DNA of 64,000 nucleotides, from NCBI GenBank assembly GCA_033813635.1, contig JAPXRI010000002.1, positions 1 through 64,000 of the forward strand. The letters are read 5' to 3'. Position numbers and translations under genes: made by a program. This document shows positions 25,225 through 33,214 of the stretch, piece by piece; within the stretch, counting starts at the first letter, position 1, and every line of letters starts with the position of its first letter. The DNA comes from JAPXRI01 sp033813635 (GTDB taxonomy: Bacteria; Bacillota; Clostridia; Oscillospirales; QAMX01). A model generated the notes under the pieces. That model did no database searches and was not told the DNA's origin. It was given only the letters and a program-made list of their open reading frames with translations.

Positions 25225-26126
25225 ATTTCAGACAAATAGAATTGGAAGACCGGGAGCTCGCGCTCCCCTGCATCGAGGCCGCGGGCTCGATGTCCTGCGA
25301 CACCTCGTTCGTCAACATGTTCATATGGAAAAACATATATAAAAGCGAAATCTGCTTTGAAAACGGGTTCCTGTTCCGCCGGGGCGTCGGCGCGGAGCGC
25401 TTTAAATACCGGTTCCCGCTTGGCGGCGGCGACATTTTCGCGGCGCTGTCCGCGATAGAAAAGGACGCTGGCGAAGCCGGCAGGCTGCCGGAGTTTGTCG
25501 GCCTCACGGAGGACCACTGCGGAGTGATCGAGAAGGCCTATCCAGGGGTTCGGTACATGTTCGAGAAAAAGCCGGACTGGGCGGACTATATCTACCGCGC
25601 CTCCGATCTCGCCGAGCTCACCGGAAAAAAATACCACGCGAAAAGGAATTTCATCAACCGCTTCCAGCAGCAGTACGAAGGAAGGTACACCCTCGCCGAA
25701 ATCCGAAGGGACGAATTTCCGGAAATCCTCGAATTTACCAGGATATGGTGCGAAAAAAACGGCTGCATCCACGACATGGACCTCTCGCGGGAGCTCTGCG
25801 CGGTCAAAACCGCGTTTTCGTATTACGAGGCGCTCGGGCTCGTCGGACTCTGCCTCCGGCTGGACGGGAAGGTCATCGCCTACACCCTCGCTTCGCGGCT
25901 GATCAAGGGCGTGGCGGACGTACATTTTGAAAAGGCGGATTCCGATATCGACGGTTCTTACGCCGTTATCAACAACGCGCTGGCCAGGCACCTCGCAAAG
26001 GAATATGTGTATATCAACCGCGAGGAGGACCTGGGCCTTCCGGGCCTCCGGAAAGCAAAGGCCTCCTACCACCCGGAGATCCACCTGATGCGCTACAACG
26101 CAATCCCCCAGGACGGGAACGGTTAG
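25221..26126 (+). CDS. DUF2156 (MprF C-terminal-like) acyl-tRNA transferase-fold protein
   Basis: A 301-residue protein of the family found as the cytoplasmic C-terminal domain of MprF and as stand-alone proteins in Clostridia. It has two tandem GNAT-like folds; visible conserved segments are MSCDTSFVNMFIWKNIY, KYHAKRNFINRFQQQY and GLCLRLDGKVIAYTLASRL. No membrane flippase domain is present, so it would act on a soluble or tRNA-linked substrate. It starts at a GTG overlapping the tmk-like stop, so the two are coupled, and a GNAT gene follows. Confidence 0.82.
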   Translation: MNFRQIELEDRELALPCIEAAGSMSCDTSFVNMFIWKNIYKSEICFENGFLFRRGVGAERFKYRFPLGGGDIFAALSAIEKDAGEAGRLPEFVGLTEDHCGVIEKAYPGVRYMFEKKPDWADYIYRASDLAELTGKKYHAKRNFINRFQQQYEGRYTLAEIRRDEFPEILEFTRIWCEKNGCIHDMDLSRELCAVKTAFSYYEALGLVGLCLRLDGKVIAYTLASRLIKGVADVHFEKADSDIDGSYAVINNALARHLAKEYVYINREEDLGLPGLRKAKASYHPEIHLMRYNAIPQDGNG

Positions 26127-26150
26127 CTTAACTTAAGGAGTACGAAAGCT

Positions 26151-26951
26151 ATGCTGAGGATATCCCGCGAAACTGACAGGGCCGGCATGGCGGCGCTCTA
26201 CCAGAGGTGCTTTGACGATGAGTCCGGCTTTACAGAGCGCGTCTTCGACCGGGTGTGGAAGCCCTCCGAAGCCCTCGTGTACGAGCTGGACGGGAAAATC
26301 GTCTCGATGGTTTTGCTGCCGAGCTTCCGGCTCTCCGAAAACGGGCGCTGCGGGTATGTGTACGCGCTCTGCACCGCTCCGGAATACCGGGGCAGGGGAA
26401 TAATGGCGGAGGTTCTGAACGGTGCCCACGCGCTCTGCGCGGACCGGGGAGACCGGTTTACGCTGCTCGTCCCAGCCGAGGAGAGCCTGTTTTCGCTCTA
26501 CGCCCGGTTTTCCTACGAGCCTTTAGTCTTCGTCTCGGAGTCGGTCTACACCCCCGCGGTCCCCGCCAAAGCGTTGGAAAGGGCCCGCCGGGAGGACTTC
26601 GCGGAAATAAACAGGCTCTACGAAAGGGCGTTTTCCGGTGGAGACCATATTTTACGGGACTGCGCGGACTACGAGACGCTGTCGCTGCTCTACGGGTTTG
26701 GCGGCGGGGGCTTTTTTGTCGGGGACTGCGGCTATGTGTTCGCTGATATATCCCCTTCCGGTGCGGCGGTCAGGGAGGCGGTTCCGACGCGCGGGCTTGA
26801 AGAGCTCTTGTCCGGAGCCTGCGCGGCGCTCGGGGTTTCGAGCCTTGAGCTGAGGCTGCCGGCGAGCTCCGGCCGGCCTTACGGCTGCGTTAGGAACGCC
26901 GGCGGCATTTCGCTGAAGGAGCCGTTTTTTTACAATTTGATGTATGATTAG
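26151..26951 (+). CDS. GNAT-family N-acetyltransferase
   Basis: A 266-residue acetyltransferase. The acetyl-CoA loop is in YALCTAPEYRGRGIMAEVLNGA (the RGRG motif), preceded by MVLLPSFRLS. A second, weaker half follows (residues ~145-266), so the protein is a double-GNAT or Eis-like form. The substrate is unknown. It is in the tmk-like operon, 24 bp after the DUF2156 gene, with a GGAG ribosome site. Confidence 0.82.
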   Translation: MLRISRETDRAGMAALYQRCFDDESGFTERVFDRVWKPSEALVYELDGKIVSMVLLPSFRLSENGRCGYVYALCTAPEYRGRGIMAEVLNGAHALCADRGDRFTLLVPAEESLFSLYARFSYEPLVFVSESVYTPAVPAKALERARREDFAEINRLYERAFSGGDHILRDCADYETLSLLYGFGGGGFFVGDCGYVFADISPSGAAVREAVPTRGLEELLSGACAALGVSSLELRLPASSGRPYGCVRNAGGISLKEPFFYNLMYD

Positions 26952-27006
26952 CGCCTGTTTTTATGATAAAATCTGCGCATGATATTATTTAAAGGATTGG
27001 TTTCGC

Positions 27007-27555
27007 ATGAACGATTTGGCATATATTCTGCTCGCGGACGGCTTCGAGGAGATCGAGGCAGTGACGCCCGCCGATATTTTAAGAAGACTCGAGATCGACG
27101 TTAAGCTGATCGGGGTGACATCCAAGCATGTCCCCGGCGCCCACGGCATCGAGATCACCGCCGACGCGACGCTTAACAGGGTGAAAAACATAATTCCTGC
27201 GGCGGTGGTCCTCCCCGGCGGCATGCCAGGCGCGAAAAACCTCGACGCCAACGCCGACGTCCGAGCGCTGATACAAAAGACAAACGAGGCCGGCGGCATA
27301 ATCGCGGCGATCTGCGCGGCGCCGATGGTGCTCGGGCGGATGGGGCTTTTGAAGGGAAAAAGGGCCATCTGCTACCCCGGCTTCGAGGAGCACCTGGAGG
27401 GTGCGGAGATCTCCGTCGCCAGCGTCGTCAAGGACGGGCGCTTCATCACGGCGATAGGTCCCGGGGCGGCCGCGGACTTCGGCTTTGAGATCGGAAACGC
27501 GCTGAAGGACGAGGTCAGCACCGCCTTTGTAAAGCGGGGCATGCAGTACAGGTAA
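27007..27555 (+). CDS. DJ-1/PfpI family protein (YajL/ThiJ-like)
   Basis: A 182-residue single-domain protein of the DJ-1 superfamily. The reactive Cys lies in AAICAAPMVLGRMG and the conserved acidic residue in LADGFEEIEAV at the start. Members act as glyoxalase III or protein and nucleotide deglycases under oxidative or glycation stress; the exact activity is not clear from sequence. It is separated from mltG by a minus-strand microprotein unit. Confidence 0.88.
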   Translation: MNDLAYILLADGFEEIEAVTPADILRRLEIDVKLIGVTSKHVPGAHGIEITADATLNRVKNIIPAAVVLPGGMPGAKNLDANADVRALIQKTNEAGGIIAAICAAPMVLGRMGLLKGKRAICYPGFEEHLEGAEISVASVVKDGRFITAIGPGAAADFGFEIGNALKDEVSTAFVKRGMQYR

Positions 27556-27585
27556 AAAAACGCTCGCCGTCCGCCACGGACGGCG
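27554..27585 (-). terminator. Minus-strand terminator of the microprotein gene
   Basis: Read on the minus strand, CGCCGTCCG (27585-27577) pairs perfectly with CGGACGGCG (27573-27565) around TGG, followed by AGCG and a T7 run (27560-27554). It faces the 33-residue gene at 27616-27717. Confidence 0.75.
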
Positions 27586-27615
27586 GACGGCGGCATACCC
27601 TGCCTTGTTCTGACC

Positions 27616-27717
27616 TTAGTCACCGCAGCAGCAGCAGAGGATAAGAACAACTATTGCAATGATAATGAGTATCCAAATGCAGCTATTATCATCATTGTCA
27701 AAAAAATTGCAGCCCAT
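27616..27717 (-). CDS. Unannotated 33-residue membrane microprotein with Cys4 tail
   Basis: The minus strand encodes MGCNFFDNDDNS, then CIWILIIIAIVVLIL, then CCCCGD and a stop. The protein has an acidic N-terminus, one hydrophobic helix of about 15 residues and four consecutive cysteines at the C-terminus. It is too short for routine gene callers. Supporting it as a real gene: a minus-strand promoter (-35 TTAACA, -10 TAGAAT, 18-bp spacer) upstream, an AAAGG site about 12 nt before the ATG, and a perfect terminator with T7 downstream. Function unknown; small membrane peptides of this shape occur in Clostridia, sometimes in sporulation contexts (knowledge of the general class, not a match). Confidence 0.65.
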   Translation of the reverse strand: MGCNFFDNDDNSCIWILIIIAIVVLILCCCCGD

Positions 27718-27783
27718 TTAGTAGACCAACCTTTCATTTCGGATATATGTTGACCAAGATTCCCACGGCTGGGACTTCGCTTT

Positions 27784-27813
27784 ATTCTATGCCCATACGA
27801 CCCGAAGTGTTAA
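27784..27813 (-). promoter_or_regulatory. Minus-strand promoter of the microprotein gene
   Basis: On the minus strand TTAACA (27813-27808) and TAGAAT (27789-27784), each matching 5 of 6 consensus bases, are 18 bp apart. The predicted start near 27777 gives a ~60-nt leader. Confidence 0.55.
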
Positions 27814-27832
27814 TCATTTAAGAGGTAGCGAT

Positions 27833-29107
27833 ATGGAAAATGGCAACAATAAAATCCCGTCCGATCCGGAGCAGAAGAAGACAAACTCCGGCGGCTGGGA
27901 AAGGATCTTAGGCGGCGGGGATAAGGCCTCCGGCGCCGACCCGGTTCAGGGCCGCGCGGAGCAGGATCCCGCGGCGGAGGCCGAAGACGACGCCCTCTCC
28001 TTTGAAAAAAAGGAGGCCGAACGCAAAAGCAACAGCATCGGCTGCGTCTCCACAATCAGCTACGTGATTTTCGTGCTCGGCATATCGATCATATTGTCCG
28101 TTTTCGTCATCCTCTCGGTAAACGACATGTTCTCCTTTGTCAAAGCCGATAAAACGGCCGAAATCACGATCACCGACGGGGAGAGCCTTCGGGACGTCTC
28201 AAAGGTGCTGTCCAAAGCGGGCATCATCAAGTATCCCTCTCTGTTTTCGACGTTCGCAAAGCTCACCGACATGGACGACGACATCGCCCCGGGAACCTAC
28301 ACGCTGAACGCGTCGATGGACTACAGGACGATTCTGTCGAACATCAGATATAAATCCGCCGGCAAGGCCACCGTCACCATCACGATTCCCGAAGGCATGG
28401 AGCAGGACAAGATTTTCGCGCTGCTGGAGGAGAACGGCGTCTGCGAGCTCTGGCGGCTCCAGGCCTACGCCCGCTACTACGATTTCGACTATTCGTTCAT
28501 CAAAGGCCTCCCCTACACTCCCAACCGCCTGGAGGGGTATCTGTTCCCGGACACCTACACCTTTTATGTCGACGATTCGCCCTCGCGGGTGCTCAAAAAA
28601 TTCCTCTCGAACTTCAATAAAAAATGGAGCGTCGAGATGAAGGCCCGCCTTGAGAACATCAACATGAGCATGAACGACATAGTAATCATCGCCTCGATGA
28701 TTGAAAAAGAGGCCAAGTTCGATGAGGAGCGCCCGACCATCGCTTCGGTCATCTACAACCGGCTCCAGAGCAGCAATTTCCCCCGCCTTGAGATTGACGC
28801 CACGGTCCTCTACGCCATAGGCGGGCACAAGGACACGATTACCGACGAGGACAAAAAGGTTGACAGCCCGTACAATACCTATGTCTGCGAGGGTCTGCCC
28901 GCGGGTCCCATCTGCAACCCGGGTCTCGCCGCTATCACCGCGGCGCTTAACCCGGAGGATACCGGCTATTACTACTATGTGGCCAGAAAAAACGGCTACC
29001 ACTTCTTCTCCAAAACCTACGCCGAGCATCAAAGGATGATCACCGAGGCCAACAACGAGACCTTCGAAGACACCGTGTCCACCACTTCACCCTCCATCGA
29101 GGGCTAA
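27833..29107 (+). CDS. mltG: Endolytic transglycosylase MltG
   Basis: Cleaves nascent peptidoglycan strands and sets glycan length. Residues 1-65 are a charged cytoplasmic extension (rich in Gly, Asp, Glu, Lys), residues ~68-100 the membrane helix, followed by the LysM-like and YceG barrel. The catalytic Glu lies in IIASMIEKEAKFDEER, and the substrate loops LEGYLFPDTYTFYV and LPAGPICNPGLAAI are typical. Length 424 is somewhat long because of the N-terminal tail. It starts the transcript continuing through the hexapeptide gene and glmM. Confidence 0.94.
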   Translation: MENGNNKIPSDPEQKKTNSGGWERILGGGDKASGADPVQGRAEQDPAAEAEDDALSFEKKEAERKSNSIGCVSTISYVIFVLGISIILSVFVILSVNDMFSFVKADKTAEITITDGESLRDVSKVLSKAGIIKYPSLFSTFAKLTDMDDDIAPGTYTLNASMDYRTILSNIRYKSAGKATVTITIPEGMEQDKIFALLEENGVCELWRLQAYARYYDFDYSFIKGLPYTPNRLEGYLFPDTYTFYVDDSPSRVLKKFLSNFNKKWSVEMKARLENINMSMNDIVIIASMIEKEAKFDEERPTIASVIYNRLQSSNFPRLEIDATVLYAIGGHKDTITDEDKKVDSPYNTYVCEGLPAGPICNPGLAAITAALNPEDTGYYYYVARKNGYHFFSKTYAEHQRMITEANNETFEDTVSTTSPSIEG

Positions 29108-29153
29108 AGCGCACGGCGAACCGCATATTATATATAAAAGAATTAATGAAGGA

Positions 29154-29801
29154 ATGATTGCTACGGACAGACTTAAGACTATCTCGCTGCTCTCCCTTGA
29201 CAAGACCATAGCGAGGCCGCTTCTCGAAAAAACCGAATACCCCTGGGAAGCGCTGCCTTTAATAGAGAACTTTATAGCGGAGCTCGGAAAGACGCTCCCG
29301 GCGGACGAGTATATCTCGCCAAAGCCGCTTGTCTGGATACATAAGACGGCGGCAGTGGCGGACAGCGCGGACATCACCGGACCGGCGATAATCTGCGCGA
29401 ACGCCCAGCTCCGCCACAGCTGCTTTATCCGGGGCAGCGCGATCATCGGCGAGAACTGCGTCGTCGGCAACTCCACGGAGGTCAAAAACGCGATCTTCTT
29501 CGACAACGCGCAGGCACCGCATTTCAACTACGTGGGCGACTCGATTCTCGGAAACTTCGCGCACATCGGCGCCGGGGTGATCCTCTCAAATCTGCGGCTC
29601 GACAGGAAAAACGTCTGCCTTCGCCTCGATGAACAGAAAATCGAGACCGGCCTGCGGAAATTCGGCGCGATTATCGGCGACGGCGCCGAAATCGGCTGCA
29701 ACAGCGTTTTAAACCCGGGTACGATCATATGCAGAAACGCCGCGGTGATGCCCGTCTCCAATATCAAAGGGTATTACTGCGCGCTGATCAATAAAAAATA
29801 A
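29154..29801 (+). CDS. Left-handed beta-helix (GlmU C-terminal-like) acyltransferase-type protein
   Basis: A 215-residue protein with a ~60-residue N-terminal helical part and a hexapeptide-repeat beta-helix (from about residue 62: VWIHKTAAVADSADITGPAI onward, with GENCVVGNSTEVKNA and GAIIGDGAEIGCNSVLNPG). The helix carries FNYVGDSILG, like the acetyl-CoA domain of GlmU. No uridylyltransferase domain is present. It lies 20 bp before glmM, so a role near UDP-GlcNAc supply is likely. The start ATG has an AAGG only 1 nt away, so start choice is uncertain. Confidence 0.75.
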   Translation: MIATDRLKTISLLSLDKTIARPLLEKTEYPWEALPLIENFIAELGKTLPADEYISPKPLVWIHKTAAVADSADITGPAIICANAQLRHSCFIRGSAIIGENCVVGNSTEVKNAIFFDNAQAPHFNYVGDSILGNFAHIGAGVILSNLRLDRKNVCLRLDEQKIETGLRKFGAIIGDGAEIGCNSVLNPGTIICRNAAVMPVSNIKGYYCALINKK

Positions 29802-29820
29802 AGGATTGGTTATCGGCACT

Positions 29821-31167
29821 ATGTTACCAGCCAATAGATTATTCGGGACGGACGGCATTCGCGGCATCGCGAACTCGGAGCTGTCCTGCGAAACGGCATT
29901 CAAGCTGGGCAGCGCGCTGGGCACAAAGCTGGGCGAGCACCGCTCACGCCCGCTCGTGGTCATCGGAAAAGACACGCGGATTTCCTCAGACATGCTGGAG
30001 GCCGGGCTCATCGCCGGGCTCACCAGCTGCGGCTGCGACGTGGCGCAGCTGGGCGTCATTCCCACGCCCGCGGTATCTTTTTTAACCCGCAACTTCAACG
30101 CGGACGCCGGCGTGGTTATCTCCGCCTCCCACAACCCCTTTGAGAGCAATGGCATTAAGGTGTTCGACGGGCTCGGCGTAAAGCTTTCGCCCAGCGAGGA
30201 GAGCGAGCTCGAGAACCGCATCTACGAGGGCAGCGTGATACGCCGCTCAAAGGGCGATATCGGCAGGGTCATTCCCAGACCGGACGCCTTGGAAATCTAC
30301 ATAGACAATATCTGCGAAAACTACGACAAGAGTTTTGCCGGGCTCAGGGTAGCGCTGGACTGCGCGAACGGGGCGACCTCCGCGATCGCGGGCAGGCTCT
30401 TTGACATCCTCGGCTGCGAGACGACGATTATCAACGCTGAGCCCAACGGAACAAACATCAACAAGGCCTGCGGCTCGACGGATATGCGCGCCCTTAAGGC
30501 GATGGTGGCCGGCGGCGGCTTCGACTGCGGCTTTGCGTTCGACGGCGACGGGGATCGCTGTCTCGCCGTGGACGAAAACGGGAACATCGTAGACGGCGAC
30601 CATGAGATCGCTATTCTCGCCTGCGACCTGCTCGCCAACGGCAGGCTCCCCGAGAGCAAGGTCGTCACCACGGTGATGACCAACTACGGCTTTCACGAGA
30701 TGGCAAAGGCCAACGGCCTGAACGTGCACGTGTCCGACGTGGGCGACAGAAACGTGCTCGAGGATATGCTGACCTCCGGCGCGGTGCTCGGCGGCGAGCA
30801 GTCCGGCCACATCATCTACCTTGAGCGGGAGCGGACCGGCGACGGCCTGGTAACCGCGATTCTGATGATCGACGCGATGGTCCGGAGCGGAAAAAAACTC
30901 TCCGAGCTGGCCGCGGTAATGGACACCGTTCCCCAGCTGATGCAGAACGTCCCGGTCCCCAACGAGAAAAAGGCGCATATTATGCGCTGCGAACCCGTAT
31001 CCAAGGCAATCGCAGCGGCCTCAGAATGTCTGGACGGCCACGGCAGGGTGCTTGTGCGCCCCTCCGGCACCGAGCCGCTGATCCGCGTGATGGCGGAGGG
31101 CAGGGACGATCAGACCGTGCGGACCGCTGTGGAGAGCATCGTCAAGGCGATCAGATCGGTTATATAA
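29821..31167 (+). CDS. glmM: Phosphoglucosamine mutase
   Basis: Interconverts GlcN-6-P and GlcN-1-P for UDP-GlcNAc and peptidoglycan. The protein opens LFGTDGIRGIAN; the phosphoserine is in VVISASHNPFESNGIK, the metal loop is DGDGDRCLAVDENG, the sugar loop is LGGEQSGHII, and the phosphate site is RPSGTEPLIRVMAEG. Length 448 is normal with ATG 29821 as start; in-frame TTG at 29806 would sit on top of the AAGG site. It is the last gene before the ISL3 remnant and a 21-bp inverted repeat. Confidence 0.95.
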   Translation: MLPANRLFGTDGIRGIANSELSCETAFKLGSALGTKLGEHRSRPLVVIGKDTRISSDMLEAGLIAGLTSCGCDVAQLGVIPTPAVSFLTRNFNADAGVVISASHNPFESNGIKVFDGLGVKLSPSEESELENRIYEGSVIRRSKGDIGRVIPRPDALEIYIDNICENYDKSFAGLRVALDCANGATSAIAGRLFDILGCETTIINAEPNGTNINKACGSTDMRALKAMVAGGGFDCGFAFDGDGDRCLAVDENGNIVDGDHEIAILACDLLANGRLPESKVVTTVMTNYGFHEMAKANGLNVHVSDVGDRNVLEDMLTSGAVLGGEQSGHIIYLERERTGDGLVTAILMIDAMVRSGKKLSELAAVMDTVPQLMQNVPVPNEKKAHIMRCEPVSKAIAAASECLDGHGRVLVRPSGTEPLIRVMAEGRDDQTVRTAVESIVKAIRSVI

Positions 31168-31189
31168 CCCGTAATATTGCATCGGTTTC

Positions 31190-31293
31190 GACAGGACAGA
31201 GAAATCCGGCTCAATGTCAATAGTTGGGGTAGAGCAAAAGTGAAAACATCCGGCGAGTGGTGAAAACTGCTTGCCGGATTTCTCTGTCCTGTC
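31190..31293. repeat. Perfect 21-bp inverted repeat across the left end of the IS remnant
   Basis: Positions 31190-31210 are exactly reverse-complementary to 31273-31293, with a 62-nt centre. The left arm ends inside the first 3 bases of the IS terminal repeat (31208 on) and the right arm overlaps the transposase stop at 31292-31294. It could fold as a long hairpin after glmM and may act as its terminator. Confidence 0.75.
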
Positions 31294-31648
31294 AAGCGAC
31301 CTTATTCATGATGTGAAGGATCCGGTTCCTGAAGCGCGTGAAATTGCGAACGCCAAATGAAACTCTCTTAAGGACCTTGATTTTGTTGCTGCAGCCCTCG
31401 GTGAAGCCGTTGGTATAGGGATATTTAAAAGCGTTGAGTATGTACTGGTCCCAATTGTGTATAGCCGTAACGGATGCCTTGAATTCGGGTAAATTCGAGA
31501 GTTCTGCCAGCAGTATCCAGCTGCGAAGCCGCTCCGCTGCTTCTATACCAAAAAAACATAAAAACAGAGCTGAGGCTACTGCTTTCGCAGCTGCCTCGGC
31601 TCTGTTTTTTGGGGCTCGTTTTACTACAGCCCCGCTTTCACTTTTGCT
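31292..31648 (-). pseudogene. C-terminal remnant of an ISL3 transposase
   Basis: The minus strand translates to a frame of 118 residues without a good start. The recognisable part runs AAERLRSWILLAELSNLPEF, then NWDQYILNAFKYPYTNGFTE and GCSNKIKVLKRVSFGVRNFT, ending IMNKVA: the characteristic ISL3 C-terminus (YTNGxxEGxNNKIK). The upstream part (Ala/Lys-rich, then FLCFFGIE) reads through an imperfect hairpin at 31561-31608 that is not typical transposase, so it marks the deletion joint. The catalytic DDE core is missing. Confidence 0.8.
31561..31610. repeat. Long hairpin inside the mini-IS
   Basis: Positions 31561-31576 pair with 31593-31608 (15 of 16 plus one G-U), with A-rich and T-rich flanks on the two sides, so it could terminate transcription in both directions. 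It sits at the deletion joint. Confidence 0.65.
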
Positions 31649-31702
31649 CTACCCCAACAACTGACATTGAGCCAAAAAAGAGAACCTATTTTGAATTTTG
31701 CT

Positions 31703-33214
31703 TTAGTCCGGGATCGTGCCGCCCGATTTGATCGTATCGATATAGTCGGACACCTTGCGCAGCGAGGTGATGTTGACGCAGAAACCCGCGTCCTCAATCG
31801 GCGCGTCGTCCAGCAGCACGGCGTACTGCCGGCTGTTGACCTTGAAGAAGCTGACCGTCTGCTTATAACCGCTCTTGTAGGTGATTGTGAAGCGGTACGA
31901 CGGCGTCGTCTCCAGCAGCTCGTCCGAGATCAGCCCGTCGTAGGAGATGGAGATTATGCTGGCGTAGAGCTTCCTGGCGTTGGATTCGGCGACCGTCTCC
32001 CCGTCGAGCCAGGCTGCGAACGAGCCGGTGTTGGTGATCTGGTCGACGTTGTCGTTGACCTTCAGGGAGTATGTCCCCGAGGGGATCTCGATCTTGACGG
32101 TGTCGGCCTTCTTGATGTCGTGGAGCCAGACCAGTGAGGACAGGAAGTCCACCGGCTTCATGTCCGCGAAGCTCAGGGTGCCGTAGACCATATAGACGGT
32201 ATCGATGTCGTTGACCATTACATAGTAAAGTCCGGAGCTGGGGTTGCCGCCGGGGATGCCGAACTTGTAGGTGACGTCCACGTCGGTCATCTCGATTGTC
32301 ACCGTGCAGGTGTAGTCGAAGCCGTAGGAGGAGAGCTCCTCGGCGGTCGGGTGATTCGCCACCGCCTGGACCACCTGGGCGGAGGTCAGCAGGTCGAGCA
32401 TCTTCTCGCCGATGCTCTCGTCGCTGACGTAGGCCGTATAGGGGGAGGTCATGTGGAAGGTTGTGTAGATGAACTCGCCCTCCACGTCGCTCTGGTAGGA
32501 GGGGAAGCGCTCCATCACCATCTCGTCCCCGGACATGTTTGTGAACCTGACCCTCTCGATGGCGTTGTAGTACTGTGTGCCGAAGCTGGGGATAATGTCG
32601 AGGGAGCGGTAGCGGAGCGAGCCGGTGACGAAGGTGTTGGCGTTGGTCATGCTGATCAGGTAAACCGTCGGCTTCTCGGCGAGCTTGGCGTAATAGCCGG
32701 AGTAGACGTCGTTGTAGTTGCCTATCAGCAGAGTGACCGTGTCCGCGTCCGAATCGTCGAAGGGGGTCGCGGTGACCTTGACGGCGTTCGCGGCGTCAAG
32801 CCCGTACTGGGCAAGGTCCGCGGTCTCGTCCTCGGTGACGATCGAGTCGGCGGTTAGGCCGAGCAGCCGCGTGAACGCCTGCTTGAGCGAGCCCTGGCTG
32901 TAGGAGTAGCCGTCGTCTATGCCGTTGTCGTAGAAGATATAGGTCACGTCGTCCCCGGCCGAGGTGGTGCCGGCGCTCGTGCCAGAGTCCGAGCCGGAGG
33001 TGGCCTTCGCCACGGCGTATTTGTACCCGTCCTGCTTGCTCTCGGGGAACTGTACGGTGATGATGCCGTAATCGTTCGCGTTGCGCTTGATCACCTGAAT
33101 CTCGGAGTCGTCGGAGTCCGTTTGGGGCAGCAGCGCGGTGAGAATGAAGTAGGAAGCGGTCAGAAACGCGAGCGCGATGATCGATATCACAAGGGCTTTC
33201 AGTTGTTTTTTCAT
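31703..33214 (-). CDS. DUF4340 protein of a Gld-like ABC system
   Basis: A 503-residue, single N-terminal membrane helix protein (ALVISIIALAFLTASYFILT) with an extracytoplasmic domain of repeating beta-rich units (for example DNGIDDGYSYSQGSLKQAF, GNYNDVYSGYYAKLAEKPTV). It matches the DUF4340 family usually encoded after a GldG-like protein and an ABC-2 transporter. Its ATG overlaps the GldG-like stop by one base (TAATG), indicating coupling. Function beyond the complex is unknown; in Bacteroidetes the Gld complex aids gliding, but in Clostridia the role is not known. Confidence 0.82.
   Translation of the reverse strand: MKKQLKALVISIIALAFLTASYFILTALLPQTDSDDSEIQVIKRNANDYGIITVQFPESKQDGYKYAVAKATSGSDSGTSAGTTSAGDDVTYIFYDNGIDDGYSYSQGSLKQAFTRLLGLTADSIVTEDETADLAQYGLDAANAVKVTATPFDDSDADTVTLLIGNYNDVYSGYYAKLAEKPTVYLISMTNANTFVTGSLRYRSLDIIPSFGTQYYNAIERVRFTNMSGDEMVMERFPSYQSDVEGEFIYTTFHMTSPYTAYVSDESIGEKMLDLLTSAQVVQAVANHPTAEELSSYGFDYTCTVTIEMTDVDVTYKFGIPGGNPSSGLYYVMVNDIDTVYMVYGTLSFADMKPVDFLSSLVWLHDIKKADTVKIEIPSGTYSLKVNDNVDQITNTGSFAAWLDGETVAESNARKLYASIISISYDGLISDELLETTPSYRFTITYKSGYKQTVSFFKVNSRQYAVLLDDAPIEDAGFCVNITSLRKVSDYIDTIKSGGTIPD

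Larger units (their letters stand above)
31208..31673. mobile_element. Internally deleted ISL3-family element (mini-IS)
   Basis: The 38-bp ends 31208-31245 and 31636-31673 are inverted repeats with 36 of 38 matches, beginning GGCTCAATGTCA and containing GGGGTAGAGCAAAAGTG, which resembles ISL3 terminal repeats. Only about 466 bp lies between them, too short for a full ISL3 (about 1.3-1.6 kb); the interior keeps the C-terminal end of a transposase on the minus strand. The 8-bp flanks AGAAATCC and AAAAAAGA do not match, so no target duplication is visible. It sits in the convergent gap between glmM and the DUF4340 gene. It should be immobile by itself. Confidence 0.75.
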
